64,000 bases of DNA from Lachnospiraceae bacterium (GCA_900759665.1 CAAEWE010000059.1:93569-157568); one strand, 5' to 3'. Counted from the first letter of the stretch, positions 9,001 through 18,624 are shown. Notes: generated by a model from the letters alone, not told the origin. Numbers and translations: made by a program.

Positions 9001-10290
9001 TTACGCAATTTCATCCTTTGCATTGTGATCGGAGGTGATTTCTCTGTGTTCATCATTACTGGTAACAAGGATCGGCTCCGCCTCTCCCTTTGCTGCCTCC
9101 TCGGTAATAATGCATTCGACCGCATCCTCATCTGATGGCACCTCATACATCGCATTCATCATAACGGACTCGATGATGGCACGAATACCTCTCGCTCCGG
9201 TTCCCCGGTCGATCGCTCTCTGTGCGATCGCACGGATCGCACCATCCTGGAATGTCAGCTTGACATCATCCAGCTCAAACAGCTTCTTGTACTGCTTGGT
9301 AATGGCATTCTTCGGCTCCACCAGGATGCGCTCCAATGCTTTCTCATCCAGCAGATCCAGCCCCACAGTGACCGGCAGACGGCCGATCAGCTCCGGAATC
9401 AGTCCAAATTTGACAAAATCCTCCGGCAGAACCTGTTTGAACAGCTCACCTACATTCTCATCCTCCTTGTCAGAAATCTCAGAATTAAATCCAATGGATT
9501 TTTGTCCGATCCGGGAACCAATAATCTTATCAAGACCATCGAAGGCTCCACCACAGATAAACAGGATGTTCGTTGTATCTAACTGATAGAACTCCTGATG
9601 AGGATGCTTTCTGCCTCCCTGTGGCGGTACACTTGCTACGGTTCCCTCCAGAATCTTAAGCAATGCCTGCTGTACACCCTCGCCCGACACATCACGGGTA
9701 ATGGAAACATTTTCTCCCTTGCGGGTAATTTTATCAATTTCATCTATATATATAATACCGTGCTGCGCACGCTCCATATCATAATCTGCTGCCTGAATGA
9801 TCTTGAGAAGGATATTCTCTACATCCTCGCCCACATAACCAGCCTCTGTAAGTGCCGTTGCATCTGCGATCGCAAACGGTACATTAAGGATCTTTGCCAG
9901 AGTCTGTGCCAGAAATGTCTTTCCGGAACCTGTCGGGCCCAGCATAATGATATTGCTCTTCTGAAGCTCTACATCCATGCTCTTCTCGGACAGCACTCTT
10001 TTGTAATGATTATAAACAGCGACAGACAATACCTTTTTGGCATCCTCCTGACCGATCACATACTCATCCAGAAACTCTTTCATTTCCTTTGGTTTCAGAA
10101 GATTGATCTCTGTTTCATTGTCGTAAGATAAATTACCACTGTCCAGTTCGTCCTCGATAATCTCATTACACAGATCTACACACTGCTCACAGATATAAAC
10201 CCCCGGACCCGCGATCAGCTTTCGTACCTGATCCTGTGTCTTACCACAGAAGGAACATTTCAGTCTGCCTTCGTCTTTCTTTCCTGCCAT
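9001..10290 (-). CDS. clpX: ATP-dependent Clp protease ATP-binding subunit ClpX
   Basis: AAA+ unfoldase that feeds substrates to ClpP. 429 residues. The N-terminal zinc-binding domain has four cysteines (C12, C15, C34, C37), followed by Walker A GPTGSGKT, Walker [10 protein letters not shown] and sensor motifs. The IGF-type ClpP docking loop appears as IGFNSE. The frame extends four codons to a TTG, but the ATG at 10290 has GGAG 6 bases upstream, which that longer form would consume. It follows clpP by 80 bases without a clear terminator. Confidence 0.98.
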   Translation of the reverse strand: MAGKKDEGRLKCSFCGKTQDQVRKLIAGPGVYICEQCVDLCNEIIEDELDSGNLSYDNETEINLLKPKEMKEFLDEYVIGQEDAKKVLSVAVYNHYKRVLSEKSMDVELQKSNIIMLGPTGSGKTFLAQTLAKILNVPFAIADATALTEAGYVGEDVENILLKIIQAADYDMERAQHGIIYIDEIDKITRKGENVSITRDVSGEGVQQALLKILEGTVASVPPQGGRKHPHQEFYQLDTTNILFICGGAFDGLDKIIGSRIGQKSIGFNSEISDKEDENVGELFKQVLPEDFVKFGLIPELIGRLPVTVGLDLLDEKALERILVEPKNAITKQYKKLFELDDVKLTFQDGAIRAIAQRAIDRGTGARGIRAIIESVMMNAMYEVPSDEDAVECIITEEAAKGEAEPILVTSNDEHREITSDHNAKDEIA

Positions 10291-10370
10291 TCTAATCTCC
10301 AATCATATTATAATGTGAGTGTCAAAAACCTCCACTCACCGATATATTTAAATTACTATGTACCACGCAG

Positions 10371-10958
10371 TTATGCACGCTTTGTGATCACATGATCCAC
10401 CAGGCCATAAGCCTTTGCTTCCTCAGCAGTCATATAATTATCACGCTCGGTATCTGCCGCGATCACATCCAGAGGTTTTCCTGTATTGTCTGCCAGGATC
10501 TGGTTTAAACGCTCTCTTGTCTTTAAGATCTGCTCTGCTACAATACGGATCTCGGTCTCCTGACCTTTGGCACCGCCGGACGGCTGATGTATCATGATCT
10601 CTGCATTTGGCATGGCATAACGCTTGCCCTTGGCACCGCCTGCCAGCAGAAATGCTCCCATGCTGGCAGCCAGACCCATACAATATGTAGCTACATCACA
10701 TTTGATGTAGTTCATGGTATCATAAATGGCAAAACCTGCACTGACAGAGCCTCCCGGACTGTTGATATAAAGACTGATATCCTTTCCCGGATCCTGTGAC
10801 TCCAGAAACAAAAGCTGTGATACGATCAGACTTGCAATGTCATCATTCACCTCATTACTCAGAAAAATGATACGATCCTGAAGCAGTCGGGAATAAATAT
10901 CATAAGAACGCTCTCCACTGCTTGTTTTTTCTATGACGTACGGTATACTGTAACTCAT
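10371..10958 (-). CDS. clpP: ATP-dependent Clp protease proteolytic subunit ClpP
   Basis: Serine peptidase forming the two-ring proteolytic chamber of ClpXP. 195 residues. The catalytic triad is visible as S99 (GLAASMGAF), H124 (IMIHQPSGG) and D173 (ERDNYM). AGGAGGG lies 8 bases before the ATG. It stands between tig and clpX, the tig-clpP-clpX order shared by many bacteria, which links folding at the ribosome with degradation of failures. Confidence 0.98.
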   Translation of the reverse strand: MSYSIPYVIEKTSSGERSYDIYSRLLQDRIIFLSNEVNDDIASLIVSQLLFLESQDPGKDISLYINSPGGSVSAGFAIYDTMNYIKCDVATYCMGLAASMGAFLLAGGAKGKRYAMPNAEIMIHQPSGGAKGQETEIRIVAEQILKTRERLNQILADNTGKPLDVIAADTERDNYMTAEEAKAYGLVDHVITKRA

Positions 10959-10986
10959 TACTGCACCCTCCTAACTCTTTTTGTTC

Positions 10987-11053
10987 AAAAAGGGCTATGC
11001 CCTAAAAAACGCCAGCCCTGCCTGTCAGATGGACAGGGCAGCGGCTGACGCCG
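10987..11053 (-). terminator. tandem terminator between tig and clpP
   Basis: On the minus strand a GC-rich hairpin (11010-11053, GCGTCAGCC... GGCTGGCG) is followed by six T (11009-11004). Immediately after it a small second hairpin, AGGGC-ATA-GCCCT, is followed by four more T. It lies 12 bases after the tig stop, so clpP is likely to depend on read-through or a separate start. Confidence 0.85.
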
Positions 11054-11064
11054 AAATACATGAT

Positions 11065-12351
11065 TTATTTCTCAACTGCAGCGTCAACAACAAGTTCAAC
11101 TGCCTTCTGTACCGCCAGATCAAGTGCGATCTGCTTCTTCTCTTCCTCTCCAACCAGTTCTTTTAACTTGTCTGCTTCCATCTGATACATCTCAGCCATC
11201 TTTTCAAGTTCTTTCTCCAGATCCTCATCCGATGTCTCAATGTTCTCTGCTGCTGCTACTGCCTCAAGAACAAGACGGCTCTGGATACGCTTTAATGCCT
11301 GTGGCTGAAGCTCATTTGTCAGGCTCTCCGGTGTCATGCCTGTAAACTGCATATACTGCTGCAGAGACAGACCCTGGGACTGGATACGCTGGCTGAACTC
11401 CTGTACCATCTGACGAACCTGTGTATCTACCATAGGATCAGGGATCTCCATTGTAGCATTCTCAATGATCTTGCCAACAACATCCTCTTCCTTCTCTCTC
11501 TTGAGAGCTGCTTCCTTATTCTCAAGAAGCTTCTTCTTCAGATCCTCTTTGTACTCATCAACAGTATCAAACTCGGATACATCCTGTGCAAAATCATCAT
11601 CCAGCTCCGGAAGCTCTTTTACCTTGATCTCCTTGATGGTTACCTTGAATACTGCCGGCTTCCCCTGCAGTTCCTCTGCCTGATACTGCTCAGGGAATGT
11701 CACATTGACCTCTGTCTCCTCACCGATGTTCTTTCCAATGAGCTGCTCCTCAAAATTATCAATGAAAGAATGGGAACCGATGGTCAGAGGATAATCCTCT
11801 CCCTTTCCGCCTTCAAACGGCTCACCGTCAACAAATCCCTCGAAATCGATTGTTGTGATATCACCATCCTGAACAGCTCTGTCATCAACAGTGATCATTC
11901 TGGAATTGCTCTCACGAACCTTATCGATCTCTGCCTGAAGCTCCTCATCTGTTACCTCAGCAGTTTTCTTTTCTACCTCAATGCCCTTGTACTCACCAAG
12001 TGTCACCTCCGGCTTTACGGCAACAGTTGCTGTAAAGATGAAAGGCTTGCCCTTCTCGATCTGAGTTACATCGATAGAAGGCTGTGCCACGATCTCAAGC
12101 TCGCTCTCCTTTGCAGCAGACTCATATGCATCCGGAATCAGGTCATTGGCAGCATCCTCATAAAATACCCCTGTACCATACATTTTCTCGATCATAGCAC
12201 GTGGTGCTTTTCCCTTACGGAAACCTGGAAGGGAAATCTTATTTTTATTTTTCTTGTATGCTTTATCTAAGGCAGTCTCAAACTCCTCTGCACTCACCTC
12301 AATTGTAAGCTTTGCCATACTCTTCTCTAATGTTTCTACCTGTACACTCAT
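11065..12351 (-). CDS. tig: trigger factor
   Basis: Ribosome-bound chaperone and peptidyl-prolyl isomerase that meets nascent chains at the exit tunnel. 428 residues. The N-terminal ribosome-binding domain has the GFRKGKAPRAMIEKMYG signature (about 43-59), the central FKBP-type domain lies at about 155-240 (DGDITTIDFEGFVDGEPFEGG), and the C-terminal domain is rich in charged helices (KELEKMAEMYQMEADKLKELVGEE). AAGGAGG lies 8 bases before the ATG. It is followed by a tandem terminator. Confidence 0.98.
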   Translation of the reverse strand: MSVQVETLEKSMAKLTIEVSAEEFETALDKAYKKNKNKISLPGFRKGKAPRAMIEKMYGTGVFYEDAANDLIPDAYESAAKESELEIVAQPSIDVTQIEKGKPFIFTATVAVKPEVTLGEYKGIEVEKKTAEVTDEELQAEIDKVRESNSRMITVDDRAVQDGDITTIDFEGFVDGEPFEGGKGEDYPLTIGSHSFIDNFEEQLIGKNIGEETEVNVTFPEQYQAEELQGKPAVFKVTIKEIKVKELPELDDDFAQDVSEFDTVDEYKEDLKKKLLENKEAALKREKEEDVVGKIIENATMEIPDPMVDTQVRQMVQEFSQRIQSQGLSLQQYMQFTGMTPESLTNELQPQALKRIQSRLVLEAVAAAENIETSDEDLEKELEKMAEMYQMEADKLKELVGEEEKKQIALDLAVQKAVELVVDAAVEK

Positions 12352-12408
12352 TTTATAATTTCCTCCTTAATATTTCACGGCCAATACACCGCAACTAACC
12401 ATTGATAT

Positions 12409-12438
12409 ACTATAGCATGAATAAATCCACAATAGCAA
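12409..12438 (-). promoter_or_regulatory. tig promoter
   Basis: On the minus strand TTGCTA (12438-12433), an 18-base spacer and an extended -10 TGC-TATAGT (12414-12409). It lies 58 bases before the tig start and just beyond the glmM stop codon. Confidence 0.75.
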
Positions 12439-12453
12439 GTCTTTTTCGCAAAT

Positions 12454-13797
12454 TTATGGGATTACATGTCCCTTTTTGTACAATACTTTGACAACCTGGT
12501 CGACATATTTCTCGCAAAGCTCCTCCGTCTCTGCCTCAACCATGACCCGGATCACCGGTTCTGTGCCGCTCTCACGGATCAGGATACGTCCATCCTGTCC
12601 CAATGCTTTAGCAACTTCCTCCGTAGCTGCCACCACATCCGGATCATTTTTGGCAGCCGGCTTATCTCCTACCCGGACATTTTTCAGAAGCTGTGGGTAA
12701 ATTGTTAAGCCCTTGCGAAGCTCGGAAAGCTTCTGTTTCCTTTCCAGCATTACTTCCATCAGCATAAGAGAGGTAAGAACACCGTCTCCTGTCACTGCAT
12801 ATTTACTGAAAATAATATGACCGGACTGCTCTCCACCCAGGGAATGCCCATACTGCATCATATTGGCATTGACATACTTGTCTCCCACAGAAGTCTTCTC
12901 ATAGGAAATGCCTACCTTATCGAATGCCTTGTACAATCCCAGATTCGACATGATGGTCGTGACTACGGTGTTGTTATTTAACTCTCCCTTATCCTTTAGA
13001 TAACATCCACACAGATACAGGATGCAGTCACCATCAATAACCTGTCCCTTATCATCCACTGCCAGACAGCGGTCTGCATCTCCGTCATAAGCAAAACCAA
13101 TGTCCAGATCATTCTCTATCACATATTTCTGCAGATTCTCAATATGCGTAGAACCGCAGTTATCATTGATATTGGTTCCATCCGGCTCCATGCCGATGGC
13201 ATATGTCTTGGCTCCCAATGCATCAAACACACCTTTTGCAACAGAATAAGAAGATCCATTGGCACAATCAAGTCCCACACGGACATTTTTGAAAGAACGG
13301 GTTGCCAGAGACATCAGATATCCGATGTAACGGTGTCTGCCAATGGCATAATCAACCGTGCGTCCGATCTTTTCACGGGTTGCAAACGGAATCGTGTCCT
13401 CCGGACTGTCAATGTAGGTCTCAATCTTTTCCTCCACCTCAGCCTCCAGCTTGTGCCCGTTTCCATTGATCACCTTGAGACCATTGTCATAATAAGGATT
13501 ATGACTTGCGGAGATCATGATGCCACAGTCAAACTGCTCCGTACGTACCACATAAGAAACGCTTGGTGTCGGTGTGACATGTAACAGATAAACATCGGCT
13601 CCGCTGGCCGTCAGTCCGGAAGAAAGTGCATCTTCAAACATATAACTGGAGCGGCGTGTATCCTTTCCGATCACGATACGTGCCTTATGCTCCTGCCCAT
13701 AATACCAGCCAAGAAAACGTCCCACTTTATATGCATGTACCACATTGAGATCGACATTGGCCTCTCCGCGGAATCCATCTGTACCAAAATACTTCAT
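12454..13797 (-). CDS. glmM: phosphoglucosamine mutase
   Basis: Converts glucosamine-6-phosphate to glucosamine-1-phosphate on the way to UDP-GlcNAc, the first committed peptidoglycan precursor. 447 residues. MKYFGTDGFRGEAN opens the protein. The phosphoserine loop is ISASHNP (Ser98), the metal loop DGDADRC, and the sugar-binding loop GEQSGHI. The C-terminal phosphate site is RESGTEPVIRVM. A start four codons upstream (13809) is possible, but its Shine-Dalgarno would be only two bases away and family members begin at KYFGTDG. It has its own promoter. Confidence 0.96.
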   Translation of the reverse strand: MKYFGTDGFRGEANVDLNVVHAYKVGRFLGWYYGQEHKARIVIGKDTRRSSYMFEDALSSGLTASGADVYLLHVTPTPSVSYVVRTEQFDCGIMISASHNPYYDNGLKVINGNGHKLEAEVEEKIETYIDSPEDTIPFATREKIGRTVDYAIGRHRYIGYLMSLATRSFKNVRVGLDCANGSSYSVAKGVFDALGAKTYAIGMEPDGTNINDNCGSTHIENLQKYVIENDLDIGFAYDGDADRCLAVDDKGQVIDGDCILYLCGCYLKDKGELNNNTVVTTIMSNLGLYKAFDKVGISYEKTSVGDKYVNANMMQYGHSLGGEQSGHIIFSKYAVTGDGVLTSLMLMEVMLERKQKLSELRKGLTIYPQLLKNVRVGDKPAAKNDPDVVAATEEVAKALGQDGRILIRESGTEPVIRVMVEAETEELCEKYVDQVVKVLYKKGHVIP

Positions 13798-13854
13798 ATC
13801 TGAGTTCATTCCTTTCCAAAAATATACATTACTGCATACTACCGCAATATTTTA

Positions 13855-13883
13855 ATCATATCATATTCATTTTTTGAAATCAA
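13855..13883 (-). promoter_or_regulatory. glmM promoter
   Basis: Minus strand TTGATT (13883-13878), a 17-base spacer and TATGAT (13860-13855), 58 bases before the glmM start. Hexamers and spacing are near consensus. Confidence 0.75.
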
Positions 13884-13912
13884 TCCTTTTCCTTCATCCG
13901 GAGTACTCGCTA

Positions 13913-13935
13913 AAATACGCAAATAACACGTATTT
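13913..13935. repeat. inverted repeat 1 in the glmM / HTH-gene intergenic region
   Basis: AAATACG and CGTATTT flank 9 bases. It sits between the divergent glmM and helix-turn-helix genes, together with two more inverted repeats nearby. It could be an operator; nothing in the sequence proves this. Confidence 0.5.
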
Positions 13936-13951
13936 GATCAAAAAACACAAT

Positions 13952-13970
13952 TGCCGTGTCACACACGGCA
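13952..13970. repeat. inverted repeat 2, candidate operator
   Basis: TGCCGTGT-CAC-ACACGGCA, a perfect 8-base inverted repeat with a 3-base centre. A shortened version of the same arms (GCCGTG-A-CACGGC) occurs in the leader of the cellobiose phosphorylase gene at 15404-15416. Confidence 0.6.
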
Positions 13971-14007
13971 TACGCTATATCAATAATTGGTAAAATATTC
14001 ATTATAT

Positions 14008-14028
14008 AAATACAATACTATTGTATTT
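14008..14028. promoter_or_regulatory. inverted repeat 3, candidate autoregulatory operator of the HTH gene
   Basis: AAATACAAT-ACT-ATTGTATTT, a perfect 9-base inverted repeat with a 3-base centre. It ends 10 bases before the AGGAGG of the helix-turn-helix gene and overlaps an AT-rich TATATAA that may be its -10 box. Its place and symmetry suit a self-repressing regulator. Confidence 0.6.
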
Positions 14029-14050
14029 TTTAATTTTAGGAGGTAAACAA

Positions 14051-14401
14051 ATGAAAAAGAATCCTGTTTCAATTCAGGCACGAGATTTTGCCCTGCGTCT
14101 TTCTGTGATCCGGCAATCCAAAAATATCAGTGCCAGCACCATGAGTTACGATCTCGGACACAGCAGAAGCTACATCAATGGCATTGAACTCCAGAAATAT
14201 CTTCCATCCTTTTCAGAATTCATTGAAATATGCAATTATCTGGATGCCACCCCCAACGATCTGTTTCTTCCCACAGCCGAATACCCGGTGATAGAAATTT
14301 CTCCCACGCAGCTTCTGGCTATTCTGATGCCCCTTTGTGACGAACTCAGTCCGCGCCAGATCAGTTATCTGTATTATCTGCTGCGGGACTTTCTCCCCTG
14401 A
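14051..14401 (+). CDS. small helix-turn-helix (XRE-like) transcriptional regulator
   Basis: 116 residues from the ATG at 14051, which has AGGAGG 7 bases upstream; the frame is open for ten more codons but lacks a signal there. The N-terminal half looks like an XRE/Cro helix-turn-helix domain (about residues 8-70: FALRLSVIRQSKNISASTMSYDLG, then HSRSYINGIE as recognition helix, then LPSFSEFIEICNYL and TPNDLF). The C-terminal half (about 75-116) has no domain I recognise and ends ISYLYYLLRDFLP. It is the only plus-strand gene between glmM and the cellobiose phosphorylase, stands alone, and is preceded by three inverted repeats. Its target genes are unknown. Confidence 0.85.
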   Translation: MKKNPVSIQARDFALRLSVIRQSKNISASTMSYDLGHSRSYINGIELQKYLPSFSEFIEICNYLDATPNDLFLPTAEYPVIEISPTQLLAILMPLCDELSPRQISYLYYLLRDFLP

Positions 14402-14432
14402 GCTTCCGGCCGCCTGTCACGAATTTCTGCTG

Positions 14433-15215
14433 TCATTGTCCAAAATGACAGCAGTCTTCTCTCTGGGACAACGTTCCAAACTGATATCCTTCCTCTTCAA
14501 AAAGAGCAATGACAGCCTCCAGACTTTCCAGGGTTGCCCGGTTGCTGCCGGAATCATGCATCAGTACCACCGGATCCTTCACACGGAAAGCATCTTTTTT
14601 CACATTTTTTAAAATACTGTCAACCGTCGGGCTCCCTACGGAATCCTCAGCACTGACATTCCAGTCTGCGTATTCCATCCCCTGGTCATACAGCTTTTGA
14701 ACAACCTCCTTTTTATAAGAACGAATATAACAATTCGCGCTTCCCCACGGAAAACGCCATAAGCGGGGACGATGATCAAATCTTTTTTCCAGTACGTCTT
14801 TCACTTTATTGACATCTTTATAATATGCCTCACAGGAGCTGTAAATCTCACAGGATTCATGGGTATAGGTATGTACCCCCACTTCATGCCCCTCTTGCAG
14901 CTCCCTTTCAACGATTTCCGGCATCTCTTCCACCTGTTGGCCGATCAGAAAAAATGTCGCATGGATATTGTGTTTTTTCAAAATATCCAGGTATTGCTCT
15001 GTCAGACTGCTTGGACCATCATCAAAGGTCAGATATACCACCGGTTTCTCCTCTGTGCAGGTTACACTGCCTGTTGCTGTTGCTGCAGTATTTTTTATGT
15101 TTCTTCCCATCACCTGTGCATACTGTTTTACCTGTTTTTTCTGAATTCCGGCAAATGCCACAAAAACAGCTGCCGCAACTGCCACCAGAACAAATTCTTT
15201 TTTTCTCTTTTCCAT
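14433..15215 (-). CDS. polysaccharide deacetylase family protein
   Basis: Carbohydrate esterase family 4 (NodB-like) protein of 260 residues, probably removing acetyl groups from peptidoglycan or another glycan outside the membrane. An N-terminal membrane segment (about 8-23, FVLVAVAAAVFVAFAG) acts as signal anchor. The NodB core starts with the TFDDGP motif (63-68, metal-binding and base aspartates) and continues with HTYTH (115-119, metal-binding histidines), RFPWGSAN and VLMHDSG (C-terminal catalytic histidine). The short length fits PdaA/PdaB-like clostridial enzymes, but the substrate cannot be read from sequence. It converges on the HTH gene with 31 bases between stops. Confidence 0.92.
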   Translation of the reverse strand: MEKRKKEFVLVAVAAAVFVAFAGIQKKQVKQYAQVMGRNIKNTAATATGSVTCTEEKPVVYLTFDDGPSSLTEQYLDILKKHNIHATFFLIGQQVEEMPEIVERELQEGHEVGVHTYTHESCEIYSSCEAYYKDVNKVKDVLEKRFDHRPRLWRFPWGSANCYIRSYKKEVVQKLYDQGMEYADWNVSAEDSVGSPTVDSILKNVKKDAFRVKDPVVLMHDSGSNRATLESLEAVIALFEEEGYQFGTLSQREDCCHFGQ

Positions 15216-15331
15216 AAATGTTCCATCCTGATCCTTTCCTTTCTTTCACCCTATTCCCCGATTCCAGATTCTATACCTGTACTATGGGAAATCTTTTGTA
15301 AAAATCTTTGCGAAAATCTTTAAGTATCTTC

Positions 15332-15360
15332 TTGATTTCCCCTTCAGATTACGATATACT
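15332..15360 (+). promoter_or_regulatory. cellobiose phosphorylase promoter
   Basis: TTGATT, a 17-base spacer and TATACT, 72 bases before the start codon. It gives a leader of about 65 bases carrying the GCCGTG-A-CACGGC inverted repeat. Confidence 0.75.
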
Positions 15361-15403
15361 TTAATCAACTAGGTCTGTTCTATGACCAACATTATTACTA
15401 TAT

Positions 15404-15416
15404 GCCGTGACACGGC
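15404..15416 (+). repeat. inverted repeat in the cellobiose phosphorylase leader
   Basis: GCCGTG-A-CACGGC ends 5 bases before the GGAGG ribosome-binding site. The arms match those of the 13952-13970 repeat. With a one-base centre it is more likely a protein-binding dyad than an RNA hairpin. Confidence 0.5.
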
Positions 15417-15431
15417 GGAATGGAGGACTTT

Positions 15432-17873
15432 ATGAAATTTGGTTTTTTTGATGATCCAAATAGGGAGTACGTCATCACCACCCCGAAGACACCACTTCCT
15501 TGGATCAATTATCTGGGAAGCACAGCCTTTTTCTCGCTGATTTCCAATACCTGCGGAGGATACAGCTTTTATAAGGATGCAAAGCTTCTCCGTCTGACCC
15601 GTTATCGTTATAACAACATCCCAAATGACGAGGGCGGACGTTACTACTACATCAAGGAGGGCGATACTGTATGGAATCCGGGCTGGATGCCGGTCAAGAC
15701 AGAGCTTGATTCCTATGAGTGCCGTCATGGTATGGGATACAGCCGTTTTACTTCTGTAAAGAACGGTCTTGAGGCTTCTCTTCTTGCATTTGTTCCTCTC
15801 AACGACAACTGTGAGGTAAACCAGATCAAGTTTACAAACAAGACTTCCGAGAAAAAGAGCTTCACTCTGTTCTCATATATTGAATTCTGTCTCTGGAATG
15901 CCATGGACGATATGACAAATTATCAGCGTAACCTCAACACCGGTGAGGTCGAGGTGATCGGATCTACGATCTATCACAAAACCGAATACCGGGAGCGCCG
16001 TAACCATTTCGCTGTTTATTCTGTAAACACCCCTGTTGATGGTTTTGATACAAGCCGCGACGAGTTTCTCGGAGCTTACCGTGGTGTGACAGATCCTCAG
16101 GTTGTTGAGGAGGGCAAGTCCCACGATTCCATCACCAGTGGATGGTATCCGATCGGATCTCATCAGATCAATGTAGAACTTGAGCCGGGCGAGACAAAGA
16201 GCTTCATCTTCGTTCTGGGTTACTGCGAGAATCCAAAGGACGAGAAATTCACTGCACCTAATGTCATCAATAAGAAGCCTGCCGATGAGCTTCTTGCCAA
16301 ATACCAGACAGACGAGCAGGTAGATGCCGCTCTTGCTGCATTAAAGGCTAACTGGGAGGATCTCCTTTCCAAGTTTACCGTGAAGTCTGATGAAGAAAAA
16401 CTTGACCGTATGGTTAACATCTGGAATCAGTACCAGTGTATGGTTACCTTCAATATGTCCCGTTCCGCTTCTTATTACGAGTCAGGAATCGGCCGTGGTA
16501 TGGGATTCCGTGATTCCTGTCAGGATCTTCTCGGATTCGTACATCTGATCCCGGAGCGTGCCCGTGAGAGAATCATTGATATCGCTTCTACCCAATTCCC
16601 GGATGGTAGTGCATATCATCAGTATCAGCCACTCACCAAGAAAGGAAACGCTGATATCGGTTCCGGCTTCAATGATGATCCAATGTGGCTGGTTGCCTGC
16701 GTATCCGCTTATATCCGCGAGACAGGTGATACCACGATCCTTGATGAGATGGTTCCGTTTGATAATGACGAGTCCACTGCTGTTCCACTTCTGGAGCATT
16801 TAAAGAGATCCTTCGATTACATTGTAAATCACAAAGGACCTCATAAGCTTCCTTTGATCGGACGTGCTGACTGGAATGACTGTCTGAACTTAAACTGCTT
16901 CTCCGAGCAGCCGGGTGAGTCCTTCCAGACATTTGGTCCTAGTGAGGGACCTGTTGCAGAATCTGTATTCATCGCCGGAATGTTCGTGAAGTATGGTAAG
17001 GAGTACGCTGATCTCTGCGAATTCATTGGCAAACAGGACGAGGCTGACCGTGCCCGCAGCGAGGTTTCCGCTATGAATGATGCGATCCTCAAGGACGGCT
17101 GGGATGGCGACTGGTTCGTACGTGCTTACGATGCATATGGTCATAAGGTTGGTTCCAAGGAATGTGAAGAGGGTCAGATCTACATTGAGCCACAGGGCTT
17201 CTGTGTACTGGCTGGTGTCGGTGTTGAGACAGGCGAGGCAAAGAAGGCTCTCGATTCCGTAAAAGAGAAGCTGGATTCCAAGTATGGTATCGTACTTCTG
17301 CAGCCTCCATATACCAAATATCATGTTGAACTTGGTGAGATTTCCTCTTATCCACCTGGATATAAAGAGAATGCCGGTATCTTCTGCCACAATAACCCTT
17401 GGGTTTCCTGTGCAGAGACTGTGATCGGCCGTGGTAACCGTGCTTTCGAGATCTACCGCAAGACATGCCCTGCTTACATCGAGGACATCAGCGAGATCCA
17501 CTGTACAGAGCCTTATGTATATTCCCAGATGATCGCCGGTAAGGATGCTCATTTCTTCGGCCAGGCAAAGAACAGCTGGCTGACAGGTACTGCTGCATGG
17601 ACATTCGTCAATGTATCCCAGTACATCCTCGGTGTTGTTCCTACCTTGAAGGGTCTGAGCATTGATCCTTGTATCCCTGCTGAAATGGGTACAAAGTTCA
17701 CCATGACCAGAAAATACCGTGAGGGCGTTTACAACATTACTGTTGAGAACGACAACAAGGTAGAGAAGGGCGTTGCAAAGCTGATCGTAGACGGCAAAGA
17801 GCTTACAGGAACAACAGTTGTACCTTACGAGAAGGGTAAGACCGAGTACAATGTAACGGTTGTTATGGGCTAA
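15432..17873 (+). CDS. cellobiose phosphorylase (GH94)
   Basis: Phosphorolyses cellobiose to alpha-glucose-1-phosphate and glucose in the cytoplasm, saving ATP over hydrolysis. 813 residues, the length of characterised cellobiose phosphorylases. The N-terminal beta-sandwich ([45 protein letters not shown]) precedes the (alpha/alpha)6 barrel with [32 protein letters not shown] and [12 protein letters not shown]; the DWND stretch (480-483) carries the general-acid aspartate. The ATG at 15432 has GGAGG 5 bases upstream; an earlier in-frame ATG at 15420 has none. The gene favours CGT, GGT and GTT codons, unlike its neighbours, which suggests high expression. No transporter or beta-glucosidase lies beside it. 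Cellodextrin or chitobiose phosphorylase is less likely given the close match over the N-terminal 200 residues. Confidence 0.94.
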   Translation: MKFGFFDDPNREYVITTPKTPLPWINYLGSTAFFSLISNTCGGYSFYKDAKLLRLTRYRYNNIPNDEGGRYYYIKEGDTVWNPGWMPVKTELDSYECRHGMGYSRFTSVKNGLEASLLAFVPLNDNCEVNQIKFTNKTSEKKSFTLFSYIEFCLWNAMDDMTNYQRNLNTGEVEVIGSTIYHKTEYRERRNHFAVYSVNTPVDGFDTSRDEFLGAYRGVTDPQVVEEGKSHDSITSGWYPIGSHQINVELEPGETKSFIFVLGYCENPKDEKFTAPNVINKKPADELLAKYQTDEQVDAALAALKANWEDLLSKFTVKSDEEKLDRMVNIWNQYQCMVTFNMSRSASYYESGIGRGMGFRDSCQDLLGFVHLIPERARERIIDIASTQFPDGSAYHQYQPLTKKGNADIGSGFNDDPMWLVACVSAYIRETGDTTILDEMVPFDNDESTAVPLLEHLKRSFDYIVNHKGPHKLPLIGRADWNDCLNLNCFSEQPGESFQTFGPSEGPVAESVFIAGMFVKYGKEYADLCEFIGKQDEADRARSEVSAMNDAILKDGWDGDWFVRAYDAYGHKVGSKECEEGQIYIEPQGFCVLAGVGVETGEAKKALDSVKEKLDSKYGIVLLQPPYTKYHVELGEISSYPPGYKENAGIFCHNNPWVSCAETVIGRGNRAFEIYRKTCPAYIEDISEIHCTEPYVYSQMIAGKDAHFFGQAKNSWLTGTAAWTFVNVSQYILGVVPTLKGLSIDPCIPAEMGTKFTMTRKYREGVYNITVENDNKVEKGVAKLIVDGKELTGTTVVPYEKGKTEYNVTVVMG

Positions 17874-17925
17874 AGCATAGTTTCTATAAATATAATCTAT
17901 ATAATTTTTATACAGATATCAAAAA

Positions 17926-17963
17926 GGGGCTGCCGGTTCTTTGAAAGAACCGGCAGCCCCTTT
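17926..17963 (+). terminator. terminator after cellobiose phosphorylase
   Basis: GGGGCTGCCGGTTCTT and its complement AAGAACCGGCAGCCCC form a perfect 16-pair stem around TGA, followed by TTTCT. It lies 52 bases after the stop. Confidence 0.92.
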
Positions 17964-18069
17964 CTCATTAAGATAAATTTTAATCATATGCCTGTTTTCC
18001 CTTAAAATGATGCCAGACTACATACATGCCGGCTCATTCTACATGGAAATACTTTTAATCCACTAACGA

Positions 18070-18624
18070 TCAGCCTACTGTATCAAACACCGGAAGAGCA
18101 TCATACACCTCGGATAACGGTGTCCTCGCAAGCTCCTCCGGATCTCCCTCTTCCATGGGCTGCGATCTTCTTTTACCCTGCTTGTCTTCCTCCTCCGCTT
18201 CCTTTCTGGTGTCCGGAAGACGACGGTAACTCGCCGTTTTACGAAACTCCTGATAAGCCTCCTGATAAGTTGCTATGATCGCATCCCGGTCGGGATCCTT
18301 CTCGGAAACATGGCCAATGGCATCCTCCACCACTTCCCGGACCTCCTGCTTGGACTTGCATTTCTTCATCTGCTGCTCCAGCCATTGTCTCTTTTGCTCC
18401 ATACGTCTTGCCTTCTGATATGCTCTGGGATCATTTGCCCGCAGATATGCCATCTCCTGTGAACTCAGCTTTTTGCCACTTTCAATCTTGGCAAGAATAT
18501 TCTGGTGATACTTTTCCCGCTCCTGTTCTGACATTCCGGGCTCCGGATCCGAAAACCGGGTAAGCTGTTCCTTGATCACCTGATTCGCATTAACGTTTTC
18601 TTCTTTTTTTACCGATGCATTCAT
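18070..18624 (-). CDS. hypothetical protein, charged and helical
   Basis: 184 residues from the ATG at 18624, which has GGAGG 7 bases upstream; a further in-frame start at 18642 has no such signal. I do not recognise the family. It has no signal peptide or membrane segment. Most of it is predicted to be charged helix: EPGMSEQEREKYHQNIL, KKLSSQEMAYLRAND, ARRMEQKRQWLEQQMKKC and KSKQEVREVVEDAIGHV. The tail is acidic and proline-containing (EEGDPEELARTPLSEVY). It lies alone between the cellobiose phosphorylase terminator and folA. A cytoplasmic protein of unknown role is all that can be said. Confidence 0.8.
   Translation of the reverse strand: MNASVKKEENVNANQVIKEQLTRFSDPEPGMSEQEREKYHQNILAKIESGKKLSSQEMAYLRANDPRAYQKARRMEQKRQWLEQQMKKCKSKQEVREVVEDAIGHVSEKDPDRDAIIATYQEAYQEFRKTASYRRLPDTRKEAEEEDKQGKRRSQPMEEGDPEELARTPLSEVYDALPVFDTVG

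Noticed and set aside
14337..14612. 91-codon plus-strand frame overlapping the HTH gene end and the deacetylase
   Set aside because: Overlaps two supported genes in other frames and lacks a start signal.
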